The notes below the pieces were generated by a model, which did not search any database, was not told the DNA's origin, and saw nothing but the letters and a program-made list of their open reading frames with translations. DNA of 42,428 nucleotides from CAYTEO01 sp964436825 (GTDB taxonomy: Bacteria; Krumholzibacteriota; Krumholzibacteriia; LZORAL124-64-63). Below are positions 17,169 to 25,278 of the stretch, piece by piece. The translations under genes were made by a program, and so were the position numbers. Every line of letters starts with the position of its first letter. Position 1 is the stretch's first letter. Where the stretch lies: assembly GCA_964436825.1 (NCBI GenBank), contig CAYTEO010000021.1:1-42428 (forward strand), in the 5' to 3' direction.

Positions 17169-17708
17169 ATGAGCAGTGACGTGACACGGTGCATCGAGAT
17201 CCTGGCCGACGCCATCGCCTTCGAGGAGGAGGGCATCCGCTTCTTCACCGGGAAGGCCGAGAGCGCGACCTCGGACCTGGAGCGGCGGATCTTCCTGTCG
17301 CTGGCCAAGGACGAGCAGGGCCATCGTGCCCACCTGATCGAGCTGCGGGACGAGCTGCTGCGGACCCACAGCCTGGAGCCGCTGAACGGCGAAGGGGCGG
17401 CCCATAGCCACGACCGCCCGCCGCGGGAGATCTTCGAGAAGGCCATGGCCGAGGCCGTCGATCCCTATGTCGCCCAGCGGGAGGACCTGGAGATCCTGCA
17501 GGGGGCCATGGAGGTGGAGCGCAGGGGATTCCACATGTACAGCGCCGCCGCCGCCGAGATGAGCGACCCCGGGGCGAAGGCCCTGTTCGAGCACCTGGCC
17601 GCCGAGGAGCAGCAGCACTACGATCTGCTGAAGAACACCTACGAGTACATGCGCGACCCCGAGGGGTGGCACGAGTACGAGGAGGGCGGCATGCTGGACG
17701 GCGGCTAG
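17169..17708 (+). CDS. Ferritin-like di-iron (rubrerythrin-type) protein
   Basis: The 179-residue helical protein shows the two Glu...ExxH pairs of a ferritin-like di-iron site: AFEEEGIRFF and KDEQGHRAHL in the first half, MEVERRGFHMY and AEEQQHYDLL in the second. It lacks the C-terminal rubredoxin Cys4 module of classical rubrerythrin. Such proteins reduce peroxide or handle iron in the cytoplasm. The chosen ATG has GGGAGG 5 bases upstream. It is divergent from gltA and about 86 bases before the dus gene, possibly in one transcript. Confidence 0.85.
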   Translation: MSSDVTRCIEILADAIAFEEEGIRFFTGKAESATSDLERRIFLSLAKDEQGHRAHLIELRDELLRTHSLEPLNGEGAAHSHDRPPREIFEKAMAEAVDPYVAQREDLEILQGAMEVERRGFHMYSAAAAEMSDPGAKALFEHLAAEEQQHYDLLKNTYEYMRDPEGWHEYEEGGMLDGG

Positions 17709-17794
17709 ACCGCCACGTCCGTGTCGCAGCGCAGCGAGGCGGCCGCTCTCCCGGCAGAGGGCGGCCGTCCTGTACCCCGGATCGGGAGGGAGCG

Positions 17795-18841
17795 ATGTCC
17801 CAGACCGGCAGTCGAGGCGACCTGTTCCGCGGCGTCGTCGCCCTGGCCCCCATGGCCACAGGCGGCAACCTGCCGTACCGGCGACTCTGCAGGGAGTTCG
17901 GGGCCGACCTGACCTGCTGCGAGATGATCCTGGCCCACAAGCTGGTCAAGGGGAGCCGCCGCGAGCTGCCGCTGCTGCGCCGCCACCCCGACGAGCGACC
18001 GTTCGGCATCCAGCTGGCCGGCAGCAAGCCGGACGTCCTGGCCGAGGCGGCCCGCCTGGCCGCCGCCCAGGGATGCGACTACATCGACCTGAACTTCGGC
18101 TGTCCCATCGACGTGATGGTCCGCCGCGGGATCGGGGCCGCCGTCCTGAAGCGGCCCGCCCGCCTGGAGGCGCTGGTGGCGGCGGTGCGGCGGGTCGTCG
18201 ACCTGCCGCTGGTCGTCAAGCTGCGGACCGGGTGGTCGGAGCAGCGGATCAACGTCCTGGAGACGGCCCGCGCCGCGACCGCCGGCGGGGCCGATGCCCT
18301 GGTCGTCCACGGTCGGACCCGCGAGCAGCGGTACCGTCGCGCCGCCGACTGGGAGCTGATCGCCGCCGTGGCCGACGCGGTGCCGGTGCCGGTGCTGGGC
18401 AACGGGGACATCCTGACCGTCTGGGACGCGCGGCGCCGCCTCTCCGGGAGCGGCGTGGCCGGCCTGAGCATCGCCCGCGGCGCGCTGATCAAGCCGTGGA
18501 TCTTCCGGGAGCTGCGCGAGGACCGGCCCTGGTATCCCACCGTGGCCGAGCGCTGGGGTGTGATGCGCCGCTACCTGGAGCTGTGCCGGGAGCACTTCGG
18601 CGACGACGAGCTGGGCCTGCAGCGGACCCGCCGCTTCTTCCTGTGGCACCTGGGGTTCTGGCACCGCTACCGCCCCTACACGGAGCAGGACTACCGGGAT
18701 GCCCTGCCGGGCGTGCTCATCCAGCGGCGCGACGACACCGTCTTCGGCGACCCCGAGTCGGCGCTGCTGGCCAGCGACCGCGAGGAGGATCACCTCGCGA
18801 TCTGGCGCCGTCTCCTTGACGGCGACCATCCCGGCGCGTAA
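17795..18841 (+). CDS. tRNA-dihydrouridine synthase, Dus3-like
   Basis: Dus enzymes reduce uridine to dihydrouridine in tRNA using FMN and NADPH. The 348-residue protein has an FMN TIM barrel with LAPMATGGNLPYRRL at 18-31, the catalytic Cys103 in NFGCPID, Lys142 in VKLRTG, His172 in VHGRTREQRY, and GNGDI plus ARGALIKPW as phosphate-binding parts. Several of these strings (GNLPYRRLCREFGADLTC, GCPID, HGRTREQRY, ARGALIKPW, RTRRFFL) read like eukaryotic Dus3 rather than bacterial DusA/B/C. The C-terminal region also follows Dus3. ATG 17795 follows GGGAGGG. The next element is the cobalamin riboswitch, so this gene probably ends its transcript. Confidence 0.92.
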   Translation: MSQTGSRGDLFRGVVALAPMATGGNLPYRRLCREFGADLTCCEMILAHKLVKGSRRELPLLRRHPDERPFGIQLAGSKPDVLAEAARLAAAQGCDYIDLNFGCPIDVMVRRGIGAAVLKRPARLEALVAAVRRVVDLPLVVKLRTGWSEQRINVLETARAATAGGADALVVHGRTREQRYRRAADWELIAAVADAVPVPVLGNGDILTVWDARRRLSGSGVAGLSIARGALIKPWIFRELREDRPWYPTVAERWGVMRRYLELCREHFGDDELGLQRTRRFFLWHLGFWHRYRPYTEQDYRDALPGVLIQRRDDTVFGDPESALLASDREEDHLAIWRRLLDGDHPGA

Positions 18842-18892
18842 CCTCGCCCGTGCGGCCGGTCCGTCACCGGTGGTCCGGCCGCCATCCGACCC

Positions 18893-19042
18893 GGTCCGAC
18901 GATCCACCGGAAGCCGGTGCGAATCCGGCGCGGCCCCGCCACTGTGAGCGGCGACGAAACCCGCAGCGATGCCACTGGCCCAGGCGGCCGGGAAGGCGCG
19001 GGGAGTAGGTTGACCCGCGAGCCAGGAGACCGATCGCGGACC
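18893..19042 (+). promoter_or_regulatory. Cobalamin riboswitch aptamer
   Basis: The conserved blocks are in order: GGAAGCCGGTGCGAATCCGG (18909-18928), GCCACTGTGA (18938-18947), GAAACCCGC, ATGCCACTGG, CCGGGAAGGCG, GAGTAGG, and the B12 box GAGCCAGGAGACC ending at 19031. P1 forms from GGTCCG-A-CGATC (18893-18904) with GATCG-CGGACC (19032-19042), with one bulged A. It stands directly before a TonB-dependent receptor, the classic place for B12 feedback. Confidence 0.95.
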
Positions 19043-19051
19043 CTGCTGTCT

Positions 19052-19072
19052 GAACTCTCGCGGGAGGAGTTC
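19052..19072 (+). promoter_or_regulatory. Hairpin over the ribosome binding site of the receptor gene
   Basis: GAACTC (19052-19057) pairs with GAGTTC (19067-19072). The ribosome binding site GGGAGGAG (19062-19069) lies in the loop and 3' strand, 8 bases before the GTG start. This is a plausible translational expression platform for the cobalamin riboswitch; there is no T run after the hairpin. Confidence 0.6.
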
Positions 19073-19077
19073 GCGGC

Positions 19078-21117
19078 GTGCCGTGCACCCCTGGTCTCCA
19101 TCGTCCATCGTCCCCGCTGCCGTCGCTGTTGCTGGCGTTCGTGCTGCCGTGGGTCGCGCCGTCGGTCGACCTCGCCGCGGCACCGGCGGCGCCCGTCGCG
19201 CCGGCCGGTCGTGTCGCGACGGTCGACTCCCTGGTCGTCACCGCCTCGCCGGTCGTGCCCTCCCTGGCGGCCGATCCGGTGGCCGTCGCCACGGTCCTGC
19301 CCGTCGGCGACTCCGGCGCCACCGACCTGGGCGGGCTGCTCGATGCCGTCGCCGGTGTCCAGATGCGCCGCTACGGAGGTGTGGGGGCGCCGGTGACCGT
19401 CTCGCTCCGCGGCGCCTCGCCGGGGCAGCTGGTCGTCCTGGTCGACGGCGTTCCCCTGGTCGACGCCCAGGGCGGCGGCGGGGACCTGTCCCGCCTCTCC
19501 CTGGAGCGCTACGACCGGGTCGAGGTCTACCGCGGCCTGGTGCCGGTCGGGTTCGGCGGCGGCGGTGGCGTGGGGGCGGTCAACCTCGTCACCCGCGCCG
19601 ACGCGCCCTCCGGCTGGCGCGTCCGGCAGAGCGTCGGCTCGTTCGGTGAGGCCGGCCTGCGCCTGGAGGGCGGCTGGCGCCGCGACGGCCTGTCGACCGG
19701 CCTGCTGCTGTTCGGCCGGCGCGCCGACAACCGGTTCCGCTTCCTGAACCACCTGCAGACCCTGGCCAACAGCGACGACGACTTCCTGGACCGCCGCCGC
19801 AACGCCGACCACGAGCGGGCCGGTGCGGCCTGGCGGGCCGGTTGGCAGGGGCCCGTCGGCCGGCTGGAGCTGCAGCTGGGGGCCGTCCGCCAGCAGGGAG
19901 GACGGCCCGGTCCGGTGGGGGGGCTGGAGAGTCCCCACGCCCGGGTCCGCTACGACCGCTACGACGGCCGGCTCGTCCTGGCGCGCGGTCCGCTGGAGCT
20001 GCTCCTCTACGGCCAGCGGGACGACGAGCTGCTCCGTGATCCCGCCGGAGAGGTCGGCTGGGATCCACCCGGCGACACCTGGAGCCGCAGCGAACAGGCG
20101 CTGGTGCGGCTGACGGCCGGCGGCGCGCTGGCGGCGCCGGGGGGACGGCTCACCTGGCGACTGGGCGCCGAGGGGCGTCGCCAGTGGTACCGGGAGCGAC
20201 GGGCGGACCTGGCCGATCCGCTGCGGACCCGCACCGGGACGACCCTCTACGGCGCGGCGGAATGGCGCTGGGAGGCGGCGCGGCTGGCCCTGGCGCCGGG
20301 GTTCCGCTGGCGCCGCCTGGAGGACGACGTGCCGCCGCTGCCGCCGCTGCCGTGGCTGCCCGAGGAGCCGCTGGCCGCTCCCCACGTGGTCCACCGCGGC
20401 GAGCCCTCGCTGGGACTGACCTGGGGCGCCGTCCCCCGCCGCCTGGTCCTGGCCGCACACGCCGCCTGGGCCATCCGGCCGCCCACCTGGGTCGAGCTGT
20501 TCGGTCACCGCGGCGGGGTCGACGGCAACCGGGAGCTGCAGCCGGAGGAGCTGACCTCCTGGGACGTGGGCGTCGCCTGGCGACCGTCCGCCGCGTGGCG
20601 GGCGCGGGCCAGCTGGTTCCACGTCGACAGCGACCGGACCGTCGTCTGGCGCCAGAACTCCCAGTACACGAGCCGTCCCCTGAACATCGGCGGCGCCGTG
20701 AGCCGCGGGCTGGAGTTGGAGTGGGAGTTCGTCCCGGCAGGGCAGTGGAGCTGCCGCGGCAACCTCACCTGGCAGCACACGGCCCACCGCGGCGCCGATC
20801 CCGTCTACCGCGGCAAGGAGCTGCCGTTCCGCCCCGCCGTCCAGGCCACCGCCTCCGTCGCCTGGCGCCGCGGCCCGTGGCGCGCCGAGGGGCGGTTGCG
20901 GTCGGTCTCCCGCACCTACCGCGACCGCTACAACAGCGAGGCCGAGCGGGTCCCCGCCCACACCACGTGGGACCTGTCGCTGACCCGCCGCTGGGACGGC
21001 CGGCACGACATCGCGCTGACCGTCGAACTGCGCAACCTGACCGACGTCGACGTCTACGACGTGGAGGGCTTCCCCCTGCCCGGCCGCGCGTGGCGCGTCG
21101 TCTGGTCCATCCGGTAG
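19078..21117 (+). CDS. btuB: TonB-dependent outer-membrane receptor, probable cobalamin transporter
   Basis: The 679-residue protein has an N-terminal signal region, a TonB-box-like DSLVVTA at 50-56, a plug domain (DLGGLLDAVAGVQMRRYGGVGAPVTVSLRG, then VVLVDGVPL and YDRVEVYRG) and a beta barrel with many alternating aromatic strands, ending in the WRVVWSIR-type C-terminal strand. Placement behind a cobalamin riboswitch and before PduO indicates cobalamin as substrate, although many TonB receptors look alike. GTG 19078 is supported by GGGAGGAG 8 bases upstream. It is the first gene of a four-gene B12 operon; the next gene starts 10 bases later. Confidence 0.9.
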   Translation: MPCTPGLHRPSSPLPSLLLAFVLPWVAPSVDLAAAPAAPVAPAGRVATVDSLVVTASPVVPSLAADPVAVATVLPVGDSGATDLGGLLDAVAGVQMRRYGGVGAPVTVSLRGASPGQLVVLVDGVPLVDAQGGGGDLSRLSLERYDRVEVYRGLVPVGFGGGGGVGAVNLVTRADAPSGWRVRQSVGSFGEAGLRLEGGWRRDGLSTGLLLFGRRADNRFRFLNHLQTLANSDDDFLDRRRNADHERAGAAWRAGWQGPVGRLELQLGAVRQQGGRPGPVGGLESPHARVRYDRYDGRLVLARGPLELLLYGQRDDELLRDPAGEVGWDPPGDTWSRSEQALVRLTAGGALAAPGGRLTWRLGAEGRRQWYRERRADLADPLRTRTGTTLYGAAEWRWEAARLALAPGFRWRRLEDDVPPLPPLPWLPEEPLAAPHVVHRGEPSLGLTWGAVPRRLVLAAHAAWAIRPPTWVELFGHRGGVDGNRELQPEELTSWDVGVAWRPSAAWRARASWFHVDSDRTVVWRQNSQYTSRPLNIGGAVSRGLELEWEFVPAGQWSCRGNLTWQHTAHRGADPVYRGKELPFRPAVQATASVAWRRGPWRAEGRLRSVSRTYRDRYNSEAERVPAHTTWDLSLTRRWDGRHDIALTVELRNLTDVDVYDVEGFPLPGRAWRVVWSIR

Positions 21118-21127
21118 AGGAGTCGCC

Positions 21128-22519
21128 ATGCGCAACCCCGCCGTCCTGCTGCTGGCCGCCGCCCTCTGTCTGGCCGGGACCGCCCGTGCCTGGGACCGGC
21201 TGCTGGTGCTGACGACCGACTACACGACCTACGGTTCCGCCGCCCTGCTGGAGCGCGACGATCCCTGGACGGCCAGCCCCGACCTTGAGCCGGTGGGTGC
21301 CGACGCGGTGGCCCGCTGGCACGACGGCCTCTACTGGGTGGTCGACCGCGGCGGCAGCAACATCCAGGTCCTCGATCCGGCCGCGGACCTGGCGACGCTC
21401 CGCCAGTTCAGCCTGGGCGTGGGACGCAATCCCCAGGACATCGCCTTCGGGCCCGACGGCACGGCGTGGGTCTCCTGCTACGACGAGGCCGTGCTGCTCC
21501 ACGTCGATCCCCTGTCGGGGACGATCCTGGAGACCATCTCCACCGCCCAGTTCGCCGACGCCGACGGGTTGCCCGAGACCGGCTGGATGCTCCGCCTGGG
21601 CGACCGGCTCTACATCACCTGCCAGCGCCTGGACCGCAACGACTGGTGGCAGCCGGCGGACTACAGCCAGCTGCTCGTCCTGGACCTCGTCACCGGCCAG
21701 TGGGTCGACATGGATCCGGCCGCGGCGGGTGTCCAGGGGATCGTCCTGGCCGGCACGAACGCTGCCCCGCCGCCGGAAGCCATGCCGGACGGGCGGATAC
21801 GCGTGGCGACGGTCGGGCGGTTCGCCCTGGCCGACGCCGGCGTGGAGTTCGTCGACCCGGTCGCCGGTACCACGAGCGGCCTGGTCGTCACCGAGCAGGA
21901 GCTGGGGGGCGAGCTGCTGGACCTGGTCACGGTCGGGGAGACGACCGTCGGGATCGTCAGCGACGCCTCGTTCCACACCTCGCTGGTCGCCTTCCCGGCC
22001 GCCGGGGGCGGGCCGGTCGCGACCTGGGCCGCCGCGGACGACTACGACTACGCCGACGTGGCCTGGGACGGGGCGGGGCAGGTCTACCTCTGCGATCGCG
22101 GCCTGGGCCACAGCGGCGTGCGGGTCTTCGACGCCGCCACCGGGGGCGAGTTGACCGCCGCGCCGGTCGCCGTCGGCCGCCCGCCGTTCATGTGCGTCCC
22201 GCCGCTGCCGGCGACGACGGCCGTCCCGGGAGAGACGCCCACCCGGCTCGTCCTCGCACCGCCGTACCCCAATCCCGCCAACCCGGCAGTCACCCTCCGC
22301 TGGCGCGCCGCGCCCGGCCGGCCGCTGGTCCTCTCGATCCACGACGTCGCCGGTCGTCGCCTGGCGGTGCGCCGGCTCCCGGCGCCGCCGGCGGGGGAGG
22401 GAAGCTGGCGCTGGGACGGGACGGCCGACGACGGGCGCCCCGCCGGCTCGGGCGTCTACCTGCTGCGGATCGAGCAGGACGGCGTCGCGGCGACCCGCCG
22501 CTTCTCCCTGGTCCGCTGA
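21128..22519 (+). CDS. Secreted beta-propeller protein with C-terminal sorting domain; possible BtuG analogue
   Basis: The 463-residue protein has a signal peptide (cut after TARA, about residue 21), a body of YncE/NHL-like propeller repeats (WHDGLYWVVDRGGSNIQVLD, NPQDIAFGPDGTAWVS, DYADVAWDGAGQVYLCDRG) and, from about residue 375, a FlgD-Ig-type domain (PYPNPANPAVTLRW, WRWDGTADDG, GSGVYLLRIE). It lies 10 bases after the receptor gene under the same riboswitch. In Bacteroidetes the surface protein BtuG, a seven-bladed propeller, binds B12 tightly and partners BtuB; by position and fold this protein could do the same. The link is inference; I see no sequence identity to BtuG beyond fold-type repeats. 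Confidence 0.8.
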   Translation: MRNPAVLLLAAALCLAGTARAWDRLLVLTTDYTTYGSAALLERDDPWTASPDLEPVGADAVARWHDGLYWVVDRGGSNIQVLDPAADLATLRQFSLGVGRNPQDIAFGPDGTAWVSCYDEAVLLHVDPLSGTILETISTAQFADADGLPETGWMLRLGDRLYITCQRLDRNDWWQPADYSQLLVLDLVTGQWVDMDPAAAGVQGIVLAGTNAAPPPEAMPDGRIRVATVGRFALADAGVEFVDPVAGTTSGLVVTEQELGGELLDLVTVGETTVGIVSDASFHTSLVAFPAAGGGPVATWAAADDYDYADVAWDGAGQVYLCDRGLGHSGVRVFDAATGGELTAAPVAVGRPPFMCVPPLPATTAVPGETPTRLVLAPPYPNPANPAVTLRWRAAPGRPLVLSIHDVAGRRLAVRRLPAPPAGEGSWRWDGTADDGRPAGSGVYLLRIEQDGVAATRRFSLVR

Positions 22520-22576
22520 CCTGCTGGCCCGCGGCGGGGCCGCGTGCTATCCTGCCCGGCGACGAGAGGAGCGACG

Positions 22577-23188
22577 ATGGCAAGGATCTACACCCGCGGC
22601 GGCGACGGCGGCGAGACCTCCCTGTTCGGTGGCCGCCGGCTGCCCAAGAGCGACGTGCGGGTCGACCTCTACGGCGAGGTCGACGAGCTGAACAGCCTGC
22701 TCGGTGCCGCGCTCGCCTTCCTGCCCCGCGACCGGGGACCCGACCCGCGGCCGGACGCACTGGCCCGTCAGCTCGAACGGCTCCAGGCCGACCTGCTGGA
22801 GCTGGGCGGCCTGCTGGCCGACCCCGACCGCTGCGAGCAGCTGGCGCGCCGGGACGCGCTGCCGCCGGCCCTGGACGTGGGCGAGCTGGAGGGGTGGATC
22901 GACCGCTGGGAGGAGGAGCTGCCGCCGTTGCGGACCTTCATCCTGCCCGGGGGTGCTGCGGCCGGCGCCCTGCTCCACCTGGCGCGCTGCGTCTGCCGGC
23001 GGCTGGAGCGACGCGCGGTGGCCGCCGCGGAGACGATCGCCGTTCCCCGGGGCGTGCTGGGCTGGCTGAACCGGCTGGGCGACTACCTGTTCGTCGCCGC
23101 CCGGACGGCCAACGCCGCCGTCGGCGCCGCCGAGACGGCGTGGACGCCGGCCGCTGCCGGCGAAGACAGCGGGGGCGACGCCTCGTGA
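22577..23188 (+). CDS. Cob(I)alamin adenosyltransferase, PduO type
   Basis: The enzyme transfers the adenosyl group of ATP to cob(I)alamin, making coenzyme B12. The 203-residue protein begins with the family signature ARIYTRGGDGGETSLFGG, continues with DLYGEVDELNSLLG and ends the catalytic helix bundle with LNRLGDYLFVAARTAN. The ATG has GAGAGGA upstream. It is the third gene of the riboswitch-controlled operon, and its stop overlaps the GTG start of the MFS gene. The 15-20 residue acidic tail is not part of the fold. Confidence 0.95.
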   Translation: MARIYTRGGDGGETSLFGGRRLPKSDVRVDLYGEVDELNSLLGAALAFLPRDRGPDPRPDALARQLERLQADLLELGGLLADPDRCEQLARRDALPPALDVGELEGWIDRWEEELPPLRTFILPGGAAAGALLHLARCVCRRLERRAVAAAETIAVPRGVLGWLNRLGDYLFVAARTANAAVGAAETAWTPAAAGEDSGGDAS

Positions 23189-24411
23189 CCGACGACCGCC
23201 GCGAGAGGGCGATCCTGCTGGTGACGTCCACGGCCCACTTCCTGACCCACTTCGCCATGCTCGTCTTCCCGTCCCTGGCCCTGGCCATCCGCGGCGACTG
23301 GGCCATGCCGCTGTCCGACGTCCTCGGCCTCGGTTTCTGGATGTACCTGCTGTACGGTCTGGGCGCGCTGCCGTTCGGCCTGCTGACCGACGCCACCGGC
23401 CGCCCGCGGACGATGCTGGCGCTCTGCCTGGCCGGGATCGGCCTGTTCTCCCTGCTGGCCGCCCGCGCCGCCACCCCTGCCCAGCTGCGGCTGGCCCTGG
23501 CCGGGATCGGGCTGGCGACATCCATCTATCACCCGGCCGGCATCGCCTGGATCAGCCGGGCGATCCGGCAGCGGGGGCGGGCCCTGGGGCTGAACGGCGT
23601 GGCCGGCAACCTGGGGGTCGTCACGGCGCCCCTGACGGCCGGCGTGCTGGCGGTCTCGCTCGGCTGGCGGGCGGCCTACGCCCTGATGGGGGTGGTCTCC
23701 CTGGCCGCGGCCGTCTGGGCGCTGCGGTTGCCCCTGGGCCGGGATCCCGTCGACGAGCCGGCCGCCGCCCCTGCGGTCGCCGCCCGGCGGCAGGGAGTGG
23801 CGTTCGCCGCCCTCTGCGTGGCCATGGCCCTGGGCGGCCTGGCCTACCGGGGGCAGACCCTGGTCCTGCCGGCCTGGATCGAGCAGCGGCTGGCCGAGCT
23901 GGTCCACCTGGTCGGCGAGTGGCACGGCCTGCCGTGGGCCGGCACCACCCTGGTCGCGGCCACGCTCCTGACCTCAGGCGCCTACCTGGCCGGGGCGGCG
24001 GGGCAGGTCGTCGGCGGCCGACTGGCCGACCGCTGCGACCTGCGCCTGCTCTACGCCGCCTTCCACGCCGCGACGATCCCCCTGCTCTGGCTCGTCGGCA
24101 GGTTGTCGGGCTGGCCGCTGCTGGCGGCGGCGTTCGTCTACGCCTTCTTCGCCTTCGGGATGCAACCGGCGGAGAACTCCCTGGTGGCCTTTCTCACGCC
24201 GCCGCGGCTGCGCAGCACCGGCTACGGGCTGAAGTTCGTCCTGGTCTTCGGGGTGGGTTCGCTGGCGGTGCGCCTGGTCCAGCGGTGGCAGCCGGTCGTG
24301 GGGACCGGCGGCGTCTTCCCGCGCCTGGCCGTGGTCGAGGCCGGCCTGCTGGTCTTCGTCGGCGTGCTCTGGCTGCTGACACGCCGGCGCATCGTGCGCA
24401 ACAGCGGCTGA
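23185..24411 (+). CDS. MFS transporter of the B12 operon
   Basis: This 408-residue inner-membrane protein has about twelve hydrophobic segments, a typical loop-2 motif GLLTDATGRPRTM, a second-half counterpart VVGGRLADRCDLR, and a central polar linker around residues 185-205. The GTG start overlaps the PduO stop (GTGA), so the two are coupled. No BtuCDF-type ABC permease is in the window; a B12-regulated MFS carrier may move cobalamin, a precursor or a B12-dependent metabolite across the inner membrane. The substrate cannot be read from the sequence. A hairpin terminator follows 28 bases after the stop. Confidence 0.88.
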   Translation: MTDDRRERAILLVTSTAHFLTHFAMLVFPSLALAIRGDWAMPLSDVLGLGFWMYLLYGLGALPFGLLTDATGRPRTMLALCLAGIGLFSLLAARAATPAQLRLALAGIGLATSIYHPAGIAWISRAIRQRGRALGLNGVAGNLGVVTAPLTAGVLAVSLGWRAAYALMGVVSLAAAVWALRLPLGRDPVDEPAAAPAVAARRQGVAFAALCVAMALGGLAYRGQTLVLPAWIEQRLAELVHLVGEWHGLPWAGTTLVAATLLTSGAYLAGAAGQVVGGRLADRCDLRLLYAAFHAATIPLLWLVGRLSGWPLLAAAFVYAFFAFGMQPAENSLVAFLTPPRLRSTGYGLKFVLVFGVGSLAVRLVQRWQPVVGTGGVFPRLAVVEAGLLVFVGVLWLLTRRRIVRNSG

Positions 24412-24438
24412 CGGAACCGACACACGGCCGGCAAAAGC

Positions 24439-24466
24439 GACGGCCCCGCCTGGCAGCGGGGCCGTC
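24439..24466 (+). terminator. Terminator of the B12 operon
   Basis: An 11-bp perfect stem GACGGCCCCGC (24439-24449) and GCGGGGCCGTC (24456-24466) with a 6-base loop is followed by TCTTCG. It lies between the convergent MFS and ferredoxin genes, and could serve both. Confidence 0.75.
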
Positions 24467-24489
24467 TCTTCGTGGGTCCGCGCAAGAGG

Positions 24490-24669
24490 TCAGTCGACCA
24501 TCGAGATGGCCTCGGTGGGACACGCCTCGACACAGGCCTCGCAGTCGGTGCAGGTGTCGGGATCGACCAGGGCGACGCCCTCGTCGGTCATGCTGATGGC
24601 CTCGGTGGGGCAGGCCTCCACACAGGACTCGCACCCGGTGCACTCGTCGGCGTTCACGAAGGCAGGCAT
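24490..24669 (-). CDS. Small 2[4Fe-4S] ferredoxin
   Basis: The 59-residue protein has two clostridial-type cluster motifs, Cys10-13-16-20 (CTGCESCVEACP) and Cys40-43-46-50 (CTDCEACVEACP), each followed by the same TEAISM segment, showing the internal duplication of the family. It carries low-potential electrons in the cytoplasm. ATG 24669 has AGGAGA upstream; a longer in-frame start is not supported. It has its own promoter, separate from the mauE-like gene upstream. Confidence 0.95.
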   Translation of the reverse strand: MPAFVNADECTGCESCVEACPTEAISMTDEGVALVDPDTCTDCEACVEACPTEAISMVD

Positions 24670-24717
24670 GACGTCTCTCCTTGTCGCTGGACTGGCTGAT
24701 CGGGCTATCAAGCGGGG

Positions 24718-24746
24718 AAGATTGAACGCCGTCGCGGCGTTGTCAA
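24718..24746 (-). promoter_or_regulatory. Ferredoxin promoter with inverted repeat in the spacer
   Basis: Read on the minus strand, a perfect -35 TTGACA (24746-24741) is 17 bases from AATCTT (24723-24718), a weak -10. The spacer contains the palindrome AACGCC-GCGAC-GGCGTT (24741-24725), placed where a repressor or activator could act. The ferredoxin start is about 50 bases downstream. Confidence 0.5.
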
Positions 24747-24761
24747 ACGGCGTTTTCGTTT

Positions 24762-24784
24762 CTGAGAACGGAGGCTGTTCTCAG
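24762..24784. other. Hairpin overlapping the stop of the mauE-like gene
   Basis: CTGAGAAC (24762-24769) and GTTCTCAG (24777-24784) form an 8-bp stem with a 7-base loop that includes the stop codon of the mauE-like gene. On the minus strand it is followed by A-rich, not T-rich, sequence, so it is a poor intrinsic terminator. It may protect the 3' end of the mRNA or act as an operator. Confidence 0.4.
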
Positions 24785-25278
24785 TCGCCTGCCCCTGCGG
24801 TGCCGTCACCGCTGCCGGTCCGCGAGCCGACGGTGCGCCGGATCCCGCGCACCAGCAGGGCTGCGGTTCCGCCCGCCAGCAGGAAGACGTCGCGCAGCAG
24901 GACCGCCGCGCCGACGGCGTGTCCGCCCTCGGTGTGGAAGCAGCCGCAGGAGATGTCCAGATCGCGGGCCATGGCCGAGACGATCGCGCCCATGAACATC
25001 AACAGCATCAGCACGATCAGCAGGGCCGCCCCGCGACGCGCCCGACCCAGCAGCAGGGCCAGCCCCGCTGTCAGCTCGAGCCAGGGCAGCAGCAGGGCGA
25101 GCGGGTGCAGCAGCGACAGCGGCAGCAGCCGGTAGTGATGGATCGCCATCGCGAACGCCGCCGGGTGGGCGATCTTGTCCAGGGAGGCGTAGACGAAGGT
25201 GCCACCCACCAGGATCCGGATCAGCAGATCGAGGTAGTCAGGCAGGACCAGCCCCCGCACCTCGGCGCGCTCAGTCAT
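24781..25278 (-). CDS. MauE/DoxX-family membrane protein
   Basis: The 165-residue protein has four membrane helices (about 18-33, 52-78, 83-103 and 123-140). Between the third and fourth lies DISCGCF with Cys111 and Cys113, the typical redox motif of the MauE/DoxD-like family, which is linked to disulfide or sulfur chemistry at the membrane. It starts inside the 3' end of the rhodanese-like gene (8-base overlap), so the two are coupled. With DUF1573 upstream it forms a redox/sulfur gene set; the substrate is unknown. Confidence 0.82.
   Translation of the reverse strand: MTERAEVRGLVLPDYLDLLIRILVGGTFVYASLDKIAHPAAFAMAIHHYRLLPLSLLHPLALLLPWLELTAGLALLLGRARRGAALLIVLMLLMFMGAIVSAMARDLDISCGCFHTEGGHAVGAAVLLRDVFLLAGGTAALLVRGIRRTVGSRTGSGDGTAGAGD

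Noticed and set aside
21466..24411. Apparent 981-residue fusion protein in one frame
   Set aside because: Only its last part (from 23185) is the MFS transporter; the earlier part is an off-frame reading of the propeller and PduO genes and is rich in Arg/Gly/Pro.
24762..24784. Hairpin CTGAGAAC/GTTCTCAG as a second Fur box or as a terminator
   Set aside because: The half-sites TGAGAA/TTCTCA equal those of the 34153 palindrome, but the 9-base spacing is wrong for Fur, and no T run follows on the minus strand.
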